Positions 21,238 to 34,208 of a DNA stretch of 64,000 bases are shown in pieces (position 1 is the stretch's first letter; each line of letters starts with the position of its first letter). Source of the DNA: Anaspis maculata (Eukaryota; Arthropoda; Insecta; Coleoptera; Scraptiidae); contig OX421965.1 of NCBI GenBank assembly GCA_949128115.1, forward strand, positions 46,367,257 to 46,431,256, given 5' to 3'. Both the position numbers and the translations under genes were made by a program. The notes beneath the pieces were generated by a model. The model did no database searches. It saw only the letters and a program-made list of their open reading frames with translations, and was not told the origin of the DNA.

Positions 21238-23443
21238 TTCATGTATGTCGTTTCTGAACGAATTTAGAAGCCACCAAAGTGACAAGGGGTTTGAAGTTGA
21301 TTTGGTCTTGCGGTATTTTGTAGTACTAAATTTCAAGCAACAGCGGCCTGTCACCTTATTTAAGGGATCGAATCAGTTAAATAAACGTTATTTTCCTGAT
21401 TCCTCGCCATTCCTGATTTTCGGTCCCACCCCTCTCCAGCAATTTCCCAGGACCCCACTGAATGAATGAATACATTCACGTTGGACGAAAGGGATGATGT
21501 CCCTTGAATTTGACTTCCACATACATATACAAAAATATACAAACTACGAAAATGTTGTTTGGTGTCGCAAAATTCACCAAAGCCCTTTCATTCTCGCTAG
21601 CGCAAATTCAATGAGCATCAACAAAATGAAATGTACTCTGCTGTTCCGATTTTGAAATAATGAGGCATAAGAGGCACATAGTGACACGAATATAAATTAA
21701 TGTATCAAGCGGAGCAAAATAATGACATAAAATATCAAGTAAAACAGAGAATCTCAAGTAACATTACAAACAAAACAGTGACGGTACGATGAAGTGACCT
21801 AAATTGCAAGTAATTATCAACACAGTACAAACAATTCCAAAAACATGGAAGCACCTCCGTCTTGTAAGACACCGCAAATTTGAACAAAATGGTAACTAGA
21901 AAAACTATGTACAAAGTTGAGAATATTCAGGAAATGAATAAATGAATATATCGATAAACAAAACAGACTTGCCTCATTGTAGGTATGTACACAAATTGCA
22001 CGTTAAAAACACGACTCGATTTTCCACCACGTCCGGTCCAGCTTCTAATTCGTCTCTCTGTATATTTGTATCGAGGCCACAAGCGAGCCCTCTGGCTGTT
22101 TTTGTGCTTTCAGCAGGTAGTAAAAACCGCCTGCTTCCGACACCCTCAAATTCACATCCTTGCATTGGCGGACCTAGTCTAGCTTTGAAATTATACCATA
22201 TGCTCTTTTATTTGCGTGTATGCGACTTTAAGAAAGCGACGAATTTTTGCTTTATTGATAATTTTGGAAAAGTCCGTTCCCCTACACTACAGACTTGCAG
22301 AATGAGAAGGCAAGCCCTTAGACTTTCATGGCACGGCGCTTGTACCAGAAGAAGTCACCGGACATGAAAAAAAAACAAGAAAAAGACGGATGACGAAGAG
22401 AGGCAGTTCCTCGACCTCCACTGGCCGAACTCCTCTCTAAATAACCCAGGCCGATAGTGTCTGCAATTAACCAAAACAAAATAGAAGGCGCGTACGATCT
22501 GTCCGCAAAGAGTAATAGATTCCGTTCAATCGCGGGCCCCGATAATGAAACGAGTTTGTGGAGTCAGCGAGCTTCGAAACGCGGCTCTTGTCAATTTGTC
22601 ATCCTCTCTACCACGGGCACCCAACCGCTCGTCTCTTGCGTCTGCTTTATACCACCATGCCACCAAAAGAGCCCAGGAGCGCTTTCGCATTATCAAAAGA
22701 CAACGACGTCGTTCGCCCTACCTCACGGCACACCGCATATGCCTACACATGCGGGTTCGCTCCGTCTTCTCGTTCCTCAAGGTGATGGGCCGAAGAAGAT
22801 GAGAAACGAAAATAAAAGAACAGAGGCTGGCGTATAAAACTGGCGAAATTAACGAATTATTTCCCGATCACCTCTCGACGATGAAGAATGCTTTTAGTCG
22901 GCTCCTCGCTTATCGACTCGTTTAAATTCGATTTATTTATTTTTACCGGCCCAACTGGCAGCAGCAGCAGCAGAATCCAAAAATCTGAGGTTTGTTGCAG
23001 AAATTGTTTCACAGAGGAACCCGAAACAGCACGTTTAATTTGTTCCATGGGCTTGTTGAATATTATGCAGCTCGGTGACAATGCAAAAATACTAAAAATC
23101 GTACCACTACTTGTTTTCATGCATACAGGGTAAATATTTTTGTCGTGTCTCAAGTTAGATCGCAGTCGGAAATAAAAAAATCTAGAAAAGATGCACGACA
23201 AAAATATTTTGTGTGTACCTATGATTATTTTATCAAATTCAACCACTAAATAGGTGGTTAGGTTAGAATCTATCATACTTTCCATATTCCATAAAATCTT
23301 ATTCCCGGTGAAGTTAGGCCAGAAACACCAAGTCTGTTGATCTACAAAGCTAAAGCTAATACAAACTCTGTAGTACATTTGTGGTAGTACGTACCTACCT
23401 ATGATGTCAAAGAAAACGCCATGGGTTATTGAAAACGTTATGA
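21238..23443. other. Spacer without recognisable gene
   Basis: Several frames of 60-170 codons exist, the longest on the minus strand at 22857-23378. It has no domain, no coherent hydrophobicity and no homologue that I recognise. TACCTACCT-type tracts occur near 23385. Confidence 0.5.
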
Positions 23444-24867
23444 CCCAGCTGGCAAAGGGTCGTCATTCGGACGTCAATTTTTGGAACTCTGCGACGTCAA
23501 ATGACGATAAAAAAGACGTCAAAAAGACGAAAAAATGACGGTCTAATGTCTCGTCCATACGACGTCATTTCAGACAGTATTTTGACGTCATATCCGACGT
23601 CTTATTGACGTACGTATTTATCGATTTAGTGACGCCATATTGACGTACTTGAGATATGCATTGTGGTGTAACAGAAATAATTAAAACATGTTCAATTCAG
23701 ATAAAACAGATTTATAAACAAATAAAAATAAACTACATACTTCAGGAAGAACCTATATGTATACTAACATACATAAAACAAATATAAAAATGAAAACATA
23801 TTGGAGATCAACTCTCCAGGATAACTTCTAAACTTATTTTGATAGTTTGGTACTGGTGTACAAATTGGTCGGCCGCAGCCAGTTAACTCGTCAAGCACCG
23901 TTCATGTACCCTCCCTAGACGTTGCCTTACCGATTGCGACTGGCACAAACTGCGTGTCTTTTTATGACTGAAGCATTCTCTGTACAACGTCTTCACAAAG
24001 ACATGTGTACATGCGATCCAGTGGAATTGGATGAAGTGGCCGTACGCCACAGCTTTATTTACGTTGGGTCGTTGGACGCGGTGCGGTGGCTTGGCCGCAC
24101 GGCGCCCTCTCTTGGTCACCGTTGGGACCTTCTATTTACCGCGAGACGAGTGCGCTTGCTACCTATTTATCTTGCGTTGCCTAGACGCTTTATCACAATG
24201 TGACTTGTTTGCTCCAATGAAATCATTGCGAGCAGCATTGAGACTATTGAGAGGGTGGCAGTCCCGCGCAAAACTCGGCCAAAGTCGTTCAGACACATCG
24301 TGATGATACGATTCAAGCGGCGCCAAATTCAAATATTTAATTTTTTGAACTTCGATGGAAATCGCGAAAGATTTTCATCCTTGATTCAAGACAACCAAAG
24401 ATCTTGTTATGAATTATACCTATAATCAGATGCGCCTTATCGAGGTTCAACAAGTGCACTTTTTTTCATAGGAAACTGCAAAATTTCATAATTCAATGTC
24501 AAACATTGAATAGAAAGTTCGAGCAAAAAAGTTAGGTAAATATGGTACAAATTATATATTCATTTGGCTCTTTTCTATATTTTATCTTAATCTTTTCAAA
24601 ATTTTGAATAGAACGAAGTATAGAAAAAAATATACTAGAGTGACTTTACATTTGGGACCCACCCGAAAGTGTTCGCTTTTCTGAAAATTGAAAACCAAAT
24701 CACGATTAAACCCTGACGAATAAAAAACGTCAAAATGTCGTTTTTATACGACGTCATACAGACGTTCAATATATGACGTCAGGACGACGTCAATTATTTG
24801 TCAGTGACGTCGCCGACGAAAGATGACTTTTAATTGACGTCATTTTGACGGGCCTTTGCCGGCTGGG
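23444..24867. mobile_element. DNA transposon-like element with GACGTC arrays at both ends
   Basis: The ends are inverted repeats: CCCAGCTGGCAAAGG at the left and CCTTTGCCGGCTGGG at the right. Inside each end (23461-23625 and 24725-24850) the hexamer GACGTC is repeated at least six and five times, often as TGACGTCA-like palindromes or with half-site GACG between. The 1 kb in the middle has no GACGTC, and no transposase is visible. I could not see a clean target duplication, so the superfamily is open. Subterminal arrays like this are typical transposase-binding regions. Confidence 0.7.
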
Positions 24868-27696
24868 GAGGCATAGCATGAGGTAGTTGACAAACCAGAT
24901 CTGATAGTAGTACCGCTTGCCCCTTGTAAATTATCATCTTAAAACACAAGAGACTGTTCAGAAATCAGTTGTGAAACAATCGTTCAACTTTCATTATTCA
25001 TCTCTCCACCCAGCTCCACATTGCAAGAATTCAGATTAATGATGATTTCCACATTCCACCAAGCCGTCCAAAGTAATGCCTGATGGTACACGTATAATGC
25101 CCAACTCCCAGCCATTACACCAAGGCCTCAATGAGTTTTATAGAGCGAAATTGCTCTGGCCAAGGGGTTTTCCATGTCGCCGCCGATATAAAATTTTTGC
25201 CTTGCTTCTCTGATGGCTCCGGCTCTTGATGTATCACATCACGGCTGAGCTCGAGAACAAACAAGTCAGGCACCTACCAGGCCACATTGCCGTTGTCTCA
25301 ATATAATTCGCTCCTGGTGAACACAATATAGGCCGCAAACGCGCAAAGCCCCATTTGAATACAATTACGACCACATAACGCTCTGACCGGACTTCCAACA
25401 CACACGTGAAATTAATTGTGCAAAATAGAGAAAGTATAAATAAATGGCCTGGCGCGGTGGCAAATCTGGCGATTCGAATCGACGATAGCTATAGGATAAA
25501 TCCGGCCGCAAACACCTTGTTTATCCGGGGCGACAAATAAAAACACGAAAATGTGTGTCCCACTGGCCGGTTGCAGTGGGACATAGGTACACCGAACTTT
25601 TTCTCTTGGGCACAGCTTTGCATAAAACCAGCAGCACAGCAGCTTTCGCAAGTCCCGAGATTTTATGGGCGCCAGGTTTTTATACATGCAGTGCTCTACC
25701 TCACAGCAACAGGATCTGGAGAGAGCTTCTGATATCTTTGTTTTCTTCAAACGTCTTCTGTTGCTGACATCGAATTTTTATTGCTGTCGAATTTACCTAC
25801 CCTCTTTCGCGGGTATATTAAAATCCTAATTTTCAATTCAGCAAATTTACGAATTTCCGCTTACTTTCAGCACTTTCATTACTCTCCTCTACTTCGGAAG
25901 CATGGGTCTTCGTATTGAAACGACCCCAGCTATCGTCTTGATCCCTGAATGGGTAGGCAACCCATTATACTGGCATTCAATTCAACTTATTTGAATTGAA
26001 TCACTTTTCCCGCTTTTGGAACCGCTTGGCCGATGATCATCTAGTATCAGGACGACATCCCGTTGTGCCTCTCTTCTTGTTGTTCGATTATAGAGTTCTC
26101 GAGATTGTTGAGACAGGTCTGACTACGAGTTTGAACGCAATAAGACACAATATAAAATTTTAACGTAACATCAATCTATTGACCTCTATGTACAATTCAA
26201 AATGTTTAAATAATGGCTCGCTCCTATACCTAGTCCTACCTTCACATCGCAGGCTAAATTATCTAAAAGATCTAACCTATTACCGAAGAGGTAACTTTCC
26301 CCTAATTATTTCAGACGTCCCAACACCCCAACCCTCCGACGAACACCTGACTCTACACCTTGACCGACATTTAATTCTGACTGGCTTTCGCGGTTCAAAG
26401 TTCCTTTTGTGGTTACATCAGATCCAACATTTATGTTAGTGTTAGAGGTTATGTTAGGGTTAGGCCCGGCTTCAAGGCACTGCAAAGAGAAGAGTGACTT
26501 CGACCACGAATGCAATCTAAGATTTGTGGGCCGGTGTGTGCGGTGGCCCCCTTTTTGTGGAGCCTCTTTTCAAAGGCTAACGCTCTTTTTGGGCTATGGT
26601 TCTCTTTTGCCCGTTTGGAAGGGATTGGATATGGCTGGCCTTTGTGGAGGCTTTAAACCTTTTTTCGCCGTGAATTGCCCCCAACGCTCAGAAAGATTCC
26701 CATGATCGAAAGTGCCTATAACCGGAAATGTTGAACCAAATTTCGCCCTTCCAAAAACTTTCGAACCGATGGTGTACGCGAACCAATTACTCAAGTCAAG
26801 GTACTAATTTAATGTGGAGAACGTTTTGAGCACGCCCCGTATACGCGCTAGTTCGTTGTTGTTTAGCAATTTGTGAGAGAAGGCCGCAGCCAGGAAAAAC
26901 AAAACGCAGAGAATTTACTATACAGGGTGTTCGTCGAAAAGCCGATGCGGAGAGGCGTCGAAATAATCTTTACCCTAACACGAAGTAATCGCCGTCTACA
27001 CTATTCCTGATCGAGCCCTAATAACAGTTCATTTTTACAAAGTCCCCATCTGAACGATGGCGTCGTTGGGTACCGGATTGAATTCATCAGTTTCGAATAA
27101 GAACGTCTTCATTCCCGGGACAGGCTCTACATGGAAATATCCGGAACTGTCGTGGCGCTAAAACAAAATTATTAGTTTCAAGGAGGGGGGGGGGGGGTGT
27201 CCATCAATCCGATCAACAATTGCGACTCTACGGCAGGGTCCGAACCCCGATCTCAACGCGAGTCTATCTTATTTCAATTACTTGATTTTTCCCATAGTTC
27301 TCAAAGTTTACATTTTCCGAATAACTAGGAACTTCAGAAACGCAGAGGAAGCTCACCCGCGAGTTTCCAGATCTAACCCACTAGGTCCGGTGCTCTGAGT
27401 ACCGCAGTCACAAAGCCAAGTCCAGAGGGCCCAAGAGCGCGAATATCTTTCTATGAAGGTATCCAACAAAGGACGAGGCTTTAAAGTGGCTGTACCTGAC
27501 GGCAGACAGTAGCGCAGATACCAGCACGTGCAGGCAGATTCAGAAAGCACGCGTGAGCCCCATCATACATTTTTCCGACAAAGCCTAACCGTAAGCAACT
27601 ATCCCAACTCACCAAGACTAACCTCCCGCTCGTCGAGGTCATCACTCCGCCACACGAGATACCGAAACGAGAGACCTCATTTCTATCGGGCCTGGT
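24868..27696. other. Spacer; 13-base poly(G)
   Basis: No gene recognised. A 13-base G run lies at 27185-27197. A TTAGGG-like cluster (26430-26465) is short and irregular. A possible element start (TATACAGGGTGTTCGTCG, about 26922) has no right partner that I can see. Confidence 0.5.
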
Positions 27697-28265
27697 TCAT
27701 TTAGGGGTTTCAACTCGACATCCTCGAGGTGGGCTAGAACTCATCGTGGAGGGAACGCGACTCAGCATCCTGGAGGGGGTTCGAAACACTTCGTCAACGG
27801 GTCCCAACTCTGCGACTTGGAGAAGGGTCGAAACTCAACACCGGAAGGGTCTTGGCACATCGACCTGGAAAAAGGGCTGGAACTCATCGTCGGAGGGCTC
27901 TGACTCGACACCTGAAGGCGGATCAAGACTCAACGTCCAAGGGCTCTGACTCGACATCCTAGAGACGGGTTGCAACTCAACGGGAGAAGCAACTCATCAG
28001 TCTCTCGGAGGGTCAAAACTCAACCTGGAGGGTTCTCGACTCAGCGTGCCCCCAAGGGGACCAAAACACGACTCCGAAGGGTTCCAACTCGGCTTTCTCC
28101 AGGGGGCCTTTGAGACACATCAGCCGGGGGAAATCGACTCGTCATTTTCCAAGTGGGCTGGGACTCATCATTGGGGCTTCGACGCTTCGGCCTCTAGGAG
28201 GGTCGCGACGCAACATAAACGGGTTCTAACTCAGCTTCCTCGAAGGGGACTAAAACTCTTCGCCA
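27697..28265 (+). repeat. GC-rich degenerate minisatellite, 22-25-bp units
   Basis: About 23 units follow one another. The consensus is close to AGGGTTCGAACTCAACATCCTGG, with a constant GGG/AACTC (or GACTC) core and variable last third; unit length is 20-26 bp. Examples are AGGGTCAAAACTCAACCTGG, AGGGCTCTGACTCGACATCCTA and AAGGGTTCCAACTCGGC. The region is far more GC-rich than its flanks. Open frames through it (27746-27949, 28046-28552) are by-products. The units are old and diverged, not a young array. Confidence 0.8.
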
Positions 28266-29112
28266 ACAGGCCCGCAGAAGCACTCGGCAGCGGACGTGAC
28301 AAGTCGGGAGCGGACGGCAGCCCAGGAGGATTGGTCCAGGTACCACGGTCAATCTCCGGCGATATCCTCCATTCCCAGCAATTCGGAATATTTTATTGCA
28401 TCCAGAACGATCGCGAACGGTGTATACACAGCTCAGGTAATCTGAGAAGTGCGCTGGAGAATGCGACCGGCGGTGCTGACACGTGTGAATCGGATGGTAG
28501 CGGGCGGGCGGCGGGCGGAACGTCAACACGGCAGGAGTACGGCAGCAACTAACTGGTTGATGTGCGGGTGCTTTACTTCATATGCACCAATTCACCATTT
28601 CGTCGGGCGTCAAGCAGGAGCGGTTGTTGAATGTCGATGATGGGCCAGTAAATTATGTTATAGAGCTTTGCGGGATTTACACGAATGAATTAAATAGCTA
28701 GCGACATCTTTTAATGATGCCTTGACTCTGAATATTCACATTCTCATACCTCGATTTCACGGCTTTGAATTATTTTCCTCCGGAATATTTTCGGCCCGCC
28801 AAATGCGGGTGGCTTCAGTATCATCGCGTCTGCGCCGCCATGCGGACCTTGGACTCCGACCCACTGATGTTTATGCATTATCACAATCTGTTTTTCTGGC
28901 ATCCGTGCTGTGAGTGTCAAATTCTAAATTTCAACAGCGTTTACAAGGATTTCCAAATGCGTTTAAAAAGATATATCAGGTTGAAGTAGAACTCGTTGAA
29001 TCTCGTTTTTCACTGAGAAATCCTAGAATAACTCGGAAATCATAGAAAATCTGACAATGAAAATGCGAATGACAAATAAAAAGACTAATATGAACTAACC
29101 ACAATTACACTG
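28266..29112. other. Spacer, GC-rich to about 28550, then AT-rich
   Basis: Right after the minisatellite the DNA stays GC-rich for about 300 bp, then drops. No frame carries a recognisable motif. Confidence 0.5.
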
Positions 29113-29731
29113 ACTGAGACCACATACTTAAATAGCTATACCGCGCAAGAGAGACGTCCGACACCTGTAATTATGGGCGCCGCCATCTTGATGGTTATTT
29201 AGGGATTTTGGGTGATGTGGACTGGCACCACTTCGCTACTTGGCCACTTGACTTCGCACGACATTATTTTGCTTCTCCCTCAAAGTATGTGGAATCAACT
29301 CTAATAACATCAAGTGGGATTCAACAGGTGAAGAAAAGGTGTGCGATCATTCCAGTGTCCAAAAGTTTGGTTAACTACGTGATGTTTATTTACACTGTCA
29401 AAAAGCTGTCACTTGACGTTGCGTTCACTCAGAGTACAGTGGCTCCCAATCATCCAACTCGATGTGATTATTTGGTAATTTCAAGAAAACTAAATACACT
29501 TACGTGATGGTACTTGAGAAAAACTGGATCGCTATTGTGAAATTGCAGAAGGTTTGATCAGTTTCACGGCCCGTAAGATATTTTGTGGTGGCTATATATC
29601 TCGGTATTTTGAGATACACTGGAAATTAACCATCAAGATGGCATCATTCTCTAACTCCTTCTGTTGCGCGGCGCGGCAGAATGCGCAATAGGTTCATGAG
29701 CGGTATAGCTATTTAAGTATGTGACTGAGAC
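29113..29731. mobile_element. hAT-like non-autonomous element with 8-bp target duplication
   Basis: The element is 29121-29723 (603 bp). The 8-bp direct repeat ACTGAGAC flanks it at 29113-29120 and 29724-29731. Inverted ends begin CACATACTTAAATAGCTATACCGC on both sides. A second inverted block, GCCATCTTGATGGTTA, lies about 60-80 bp further in. An 8-bp duplication fits hAT or P-type transposases. A 99-codon frame inside (29208-29507) has no transposase motif, so I treat it as chance. No other copy was found in the window. Confidence 0.85.
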
Positions 29732-32264
29732 TCAAGCCGGCCATGATGATGACACTTGAAGTCCGAATGACATCCTACGGAATTCTGCGCATGCGCTGTT
29801 TAGGTGGAACGGTAAACGGTGTGTTAACCATAAACAAAGTTTTCTGGCCGTCTGTCAATATTATTCAACCCATTGTTGATGTAATTTCAGGCGATAAAAT
29901 GGAAGGTGAATCAAAATTGGAAGGAAGGTAGTATGTTCTGTAAAACCATATTTCTACAATAGAAACTGATTCACATGGAATGACTGAATTTTGCTCGTAA
30001 TCATTAACAGGTTGGCGTTGACGTAAATTTCCAAAATCCAAAAATCAAAAAAAAAAATTTTTACTGTGGAAATGCCAATGGGCTCAAACCAAAGAACATC
30101 CTTGTAGCTCACGGAAGAAACCTAAATGGTAGGTTCCTGATCCTTATCTGAAAACCCGTTTCATTAAGTGGAGGTAGTGGTGGTGGTGACATCTTCTTCG
30201 GTTAGACTCAACTTTCAAGTAACGAGTACACCCAAACCAGCTCTAATTACCCACCTGGGCTTGGTGATTAACAGTTAGAGCAATGATTTTTTTGGGTGCA
30301 GACATCGCACGCATTGTACTAGTATGCGAAAAATTCCTCGCCGGCGAGAGCTCCATTGTAAAATTCCTAATTTTACGACCTGAAAAGTTTTTTCGGAGTT
30401 TTTTCCTAATAATCATCCTCGATAAAATCGCACAAGTTCCTACATGGGTTATGCAAATCAGATAAGAGAACGCCATTCCGTTAAACTTTAGACGAACAGC
30501 ACATAACGCGCGCGGGCATTTGCGTAGGCATTGAAATAATAATAATGATTATTATTTATTATATTGGATAATGATAAGCCCCCACATTAACGGTTTTATA
30601 AAAGGCATCATATTCCGTTGATGCTCGAAAAATTAATAATAATGATGATGATAATTGTTATAAACGATGGGAACTTGTCGGAGAGCATCAGCCGAACTCT
30701 GGCTATAGCCTAAGCATGCTCGAATAATGCGACCACGGGCTGATGCACAAAAGTCGTCTTGATGTCTTCCCGCAAAATAATAACTCCCTCGCGAGAAATT
30801 TTAATTGAAAATGTGCGGGGCACATAATAAAAACGGCCCCAGAAGTTTAATTTCAGTTTTACTGCCGGACGCACAATAAACATGAGTGCATGTCACTCCC
30901 AGCAAGATTTAAGACAATGAGCCGGCCGTAAATCTCCCGCTCTCACCTTTCGTACCTTTAAAACCTCAAGAATAAGAAGCCAACACCGATACGTTTAATT
31001 TCTCGCTCTATGGAGTGGTCTCTGCGCGCGGATTTTCTCGAACGAGAACATACAAGAAGAAGCCTGAAACTCGATCTTGGAAAGCCCACCACGTCCATAA
31101 CTTACGTTTTATTAACGAGAGGACACCCGATATGCCCAATTAATGTAGCGACTATTAAAAACCTCCCGACGAACCATTATCGATCAAAACCCCGGCCAGG
31201 AACCATAGAAAACGTTTCTTATTATTGTCGCGATCGAGCCTTACCCACATCATGAAATTATTATTCAGCTCCGACTCGTATCGCTCGCGCCCGGAGCTTT
31301 AGGCAGGACGACGTTAAGGTTCAGTATCCTTTGACTTGCACGAGCGCGAAACCGGATTTTTGACTGAATTCATGGTACGTTAGACACAAACCCGAAGGAG
31401 AATGGATTGGTATCAGGTTCCTTTCCTACATGTGTAGCGTTTAAGCCGTTACCCATAGAAGTAGAAAGAGCAAGCGAGCAACAAGAAATTCTCTCGATCC
31501 TTGAAGCCTGAAACACGAGAGACGGATTGGTCAATATGCCATGTAAAGCGACATGTTGATCGCATCGAAATGTATGTGCGTATCGATTATTTCGACAACA
31601 ATTTTTCAAGTGCCGGTCCTCCGATGCCGAAGCGAAAAAATCGCAAGAGCGTCAAAGGTCACACAAGAGACGGAAATGCTAGAGAGCTTTATACCTATAG
31701 AAAAAAGCGCTCCATCTAGTTTTTTGTTAGCACAATGGTACAGCACAATGCGCCGCGTATAAGCTGATTCAGGCAGGTTCGGCTTTATTTATTAAGGGTG
31801 TCAGGTCTTCTCAAGCAGGTACTATCCCTTCTCCGTGGGGTGTCTCGTGGTTTTATTATGGTTCCGATCCAAGGCAACCCGCATGATCGACCAACCACCG
31901 TTTTAAATCCACAGGTGTGGTTAGTTCCACGCGGTGATGTTTGGAATAACTTTGCTTTCTTTAAATCGTACGATTTTAAACATGTAGAAAAACGCTCATC
32001 ATCGAAGCATGCCACTGGGCTTGAAACAACCGATCCGTCTAGCGTTTTATACTTGGCATCCCAGGAGCGCACTTGTCTGCCCCCGTCGCCATGGGAACAT
32101 GCCAGGAAATCATCCTGCTATTGGTCTAAGTTTGTTTTCTAACAGAACCTACGAGACATTTTGTATATTCAATTTCCATGGTTCATGGTATTCATGGTAA
32201 TGACATGAAACAGATGTTTATAGCTTGTCACTTCAGTAAGTTTTCTACTGCAGTCTTCTACAGT
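29732..32264. other. Spacer, low in repeats
   Basis: No exon can be supported. 29786-29796 is the palindrome TGCGCATGCGC. 30535-30660 is rich in AATAATAATGAT. The 30.6-31.3 kb part is moderately GC-rich, non-repetitive and reads like insect regulatory or intronic DNA, but I have no conservation data. Confidence 0.45.
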
Positions 32265-32305
32265 CTTTATTTTTAGAGAGCATTTCTTGCTCTCTAAAAA
32301 TAAAG
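32265..32305. repeat. Perfect 17-bp hairpin with 7-nt loop
   Basis: CTTTATTTTTAGAGAGC, the loop ATTTCTT, then the exact complement GCTCTCTAAAAATAAAG. It is followed by a direct repeat of GAGAGCATT. The stem is too short for a normal animal pre-miRNA. It could be a very small MITE or a snap-back replication product. Confidence 0.85.
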
Positions 32306-32639
32306 AGAGCATTATACTGAATTCAATTAGTGACTGGAAGTGAACTTATTGAAAGTGGTCTTTCAAGAACCCAAATCGTATCGGTGAAATAGAAACTCAA
32401 TGGAACAGTTTCATGCATTCGTTCTTGCCCGTCCGGCATTTATGATAAAGTGTGAGAGGTTCGTCGCCTATCGCTTATCGGAGTCTCCACGTTATGTTCA
32501 ACTGTTTAGTCCTTGAATTTGTTCTCTTTATTTCTAAGTTCCTAGATTCAATTCATACAGCGTGATCCAGAAAGGTCGGATCAAAACAGTACTGAGGTAG
32601 GTAGGTATAGGGAATCTTTAATGAAGCTCAGAAATAATA

Positions 32640-34125
32640 ATAAAAAAATCCTCTCTTTTCGAAGTTATGAAGGATCAAATAGTGGGGTTGGTAGCCATTC
32701 CTATACGGCATTTAATGATACAGAAAATTCCTGGTCTATCAAGTTGATGGTCCAGGAAATCCTACCAAATCATCTTTCAATTTCGCTGTATCACTCAAAT
32801 GATGATGATGTGACTCCATTGTGAATATCGATGGCATTGATCGTCATGTCCCTTCCATCCCTCATGCTTGAAAAAAATTATTTCTTCAGGAGGTCAGAAA
32901 ATCACTTTTTATTTTTTTATACATACAAGAGGACGCGAAGTTGGCATGTTTTCTGTCCTCACCTGTTATTTAGCATTCCCAATATCCTATTATGAAGTCA
33001 ATTTTTTTGAATTCTCAAGTTTTGACTGATTGGTAGGCTAAGAAGTAGGTATTTTCCAACATACAGTTTAGACGTACTTTTTTCAAGGTCCAACTGGAAG
33101 TTATTGAAATAATCATCAGGGGTGGATAGACTGAACTATTTTCCAAACATTTTGCCGAGAAAATCAATTCTAAACCGCGCATGCAGAGTACACAAATCAT
33201 TTTCTTTCGTTCGGTCGAATCGCGATGCCTACTACGCCCGTCAGGGAGAACGCTGAGCATCGTTAGACTAAACTTGTGAGATACCAGCCTAAACAAATCT
33301 AAAACTGACTGAAATAGTCATTATATGGTTCGACATTCAATTCTGAGTCAGCACTCGGAGTTTCAGTCAGTTTTGAATTTGTTTAGGCTGTTTTCATACT
33401 AGTCTAGTCTGGTGATGCTCAGATTTCTCCCTGACATGACGGGCGAAGGCATTGCAACGCGACCGACCGAAGGGAAAATGATTTGTGTACTCTGCATGGG
33501 CGATTTAGAATTGATTTTCTCAGCAAAATGTTTAGAAAACAGTTCAGTCTATTCACTCCTGATAATTATTTCAATAATTTCCAGTTGGACATTGAATAAA
33601 AGTACACCTGAACTAAATGTTGAAAAATACCTACTTCTTAGCCTTCCAATCAGTCGAAAACTGAAAATTCACAAAATTTACTTCAGAATAGAGTTTTGGG
33701 AATGCCAAATAATAGGTAAGGAAAAAGGATACAAAACATGCCAACTTCGCGTCCTCTTGTATGCATAAAAAAATTAAAAGTAATTTCTCTGACCTCCCAA
33801 AGGATTTATTTTTTCAAGCATGAAGGATGAACAAGACATAGCGACCAATGTCATCAAGATTCACAATGGTGTCACACCATCGATTGAAGTGATACAACGG
33901 AAATGGAAAATGGTTTGGTAGAAGTTCTTGGACCATCAACTTGACAGGGCCCTTGCGGCCCCCCTAAAGAGAAATTTTTGTGATCCCACTTCTAATATCG
34001 TTAGATAGGCACTCATGCAAAAAGAATTTCCAGTATCATTAAATGCCGTATAGTACTCGTTTTTTCATTTGTACCGACGACCCCACTAAAAGAGTGGTGC
34101 TTTGAACCTTTTTAGTTTCGTTATT
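32640..34125. repeat. Inverted duplication, arms of about 690 and 770 bp
   Basis: The left arm (32640-33328) and right arm (33358-34125) are reverse complements at about 75-80 percent identity, meeting at a 30-bp spacer. Anchors are CAAGTTGATGGTCCA on the left against TGGACCATCAACTTG on the right, ATGCCAACTTCGCGTCCTCT on the right against the complement on the left, and CTAAAACTGACTGAAAT against GTTTCAGTCAGTTTTGAAT at the centre. The right arm has about 70 extra bases near 33950-34025. Because the arms mirror each other, a similar short peptide can be read outward from both; this is not evidence of a gene. Confidence 0.8.
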
Positions 34126-34208
34126 TCAAAATATTTTAGTAAACAGTGACAGGAACAGGTGACAGAATTATGAGAAAGAAATATCAACCAATGGATTTAT
34201 TTTCTATA

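Noticed and set aside
22857..23378. 173-codon minus-strand frame
   Set aside because: Longest non-transposon frame, but without motif, bias or exon borders.
26430..26465. TTAGGG/TTAGG-like cluster, possible interstitial telomere repeat
   Set aside because: Only a few irregular units; not enough for a telomeric tract.
27775..27800. tRNA B-box-like GGGTTCGAAAC text
   Set aside because: Part of the minisatellite unit; no A box and no cloverleaf.
28046..28552. 168-codon plus-strand frame
   Set aside because: It runs through the degenerate minisatellite and GC-rich flank; composition is repeat-driven and there is no motif.
29208..29507. 99-codon frame inside the 603-bp element as a transposase
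   Set aside because: Too short, no catalytic triad or zinc-finger pattern.
33015..33768. Similar peptides read outward on both strands
   Set aside because: They are the two arms of the inverted duplication; no start, splice or family support.
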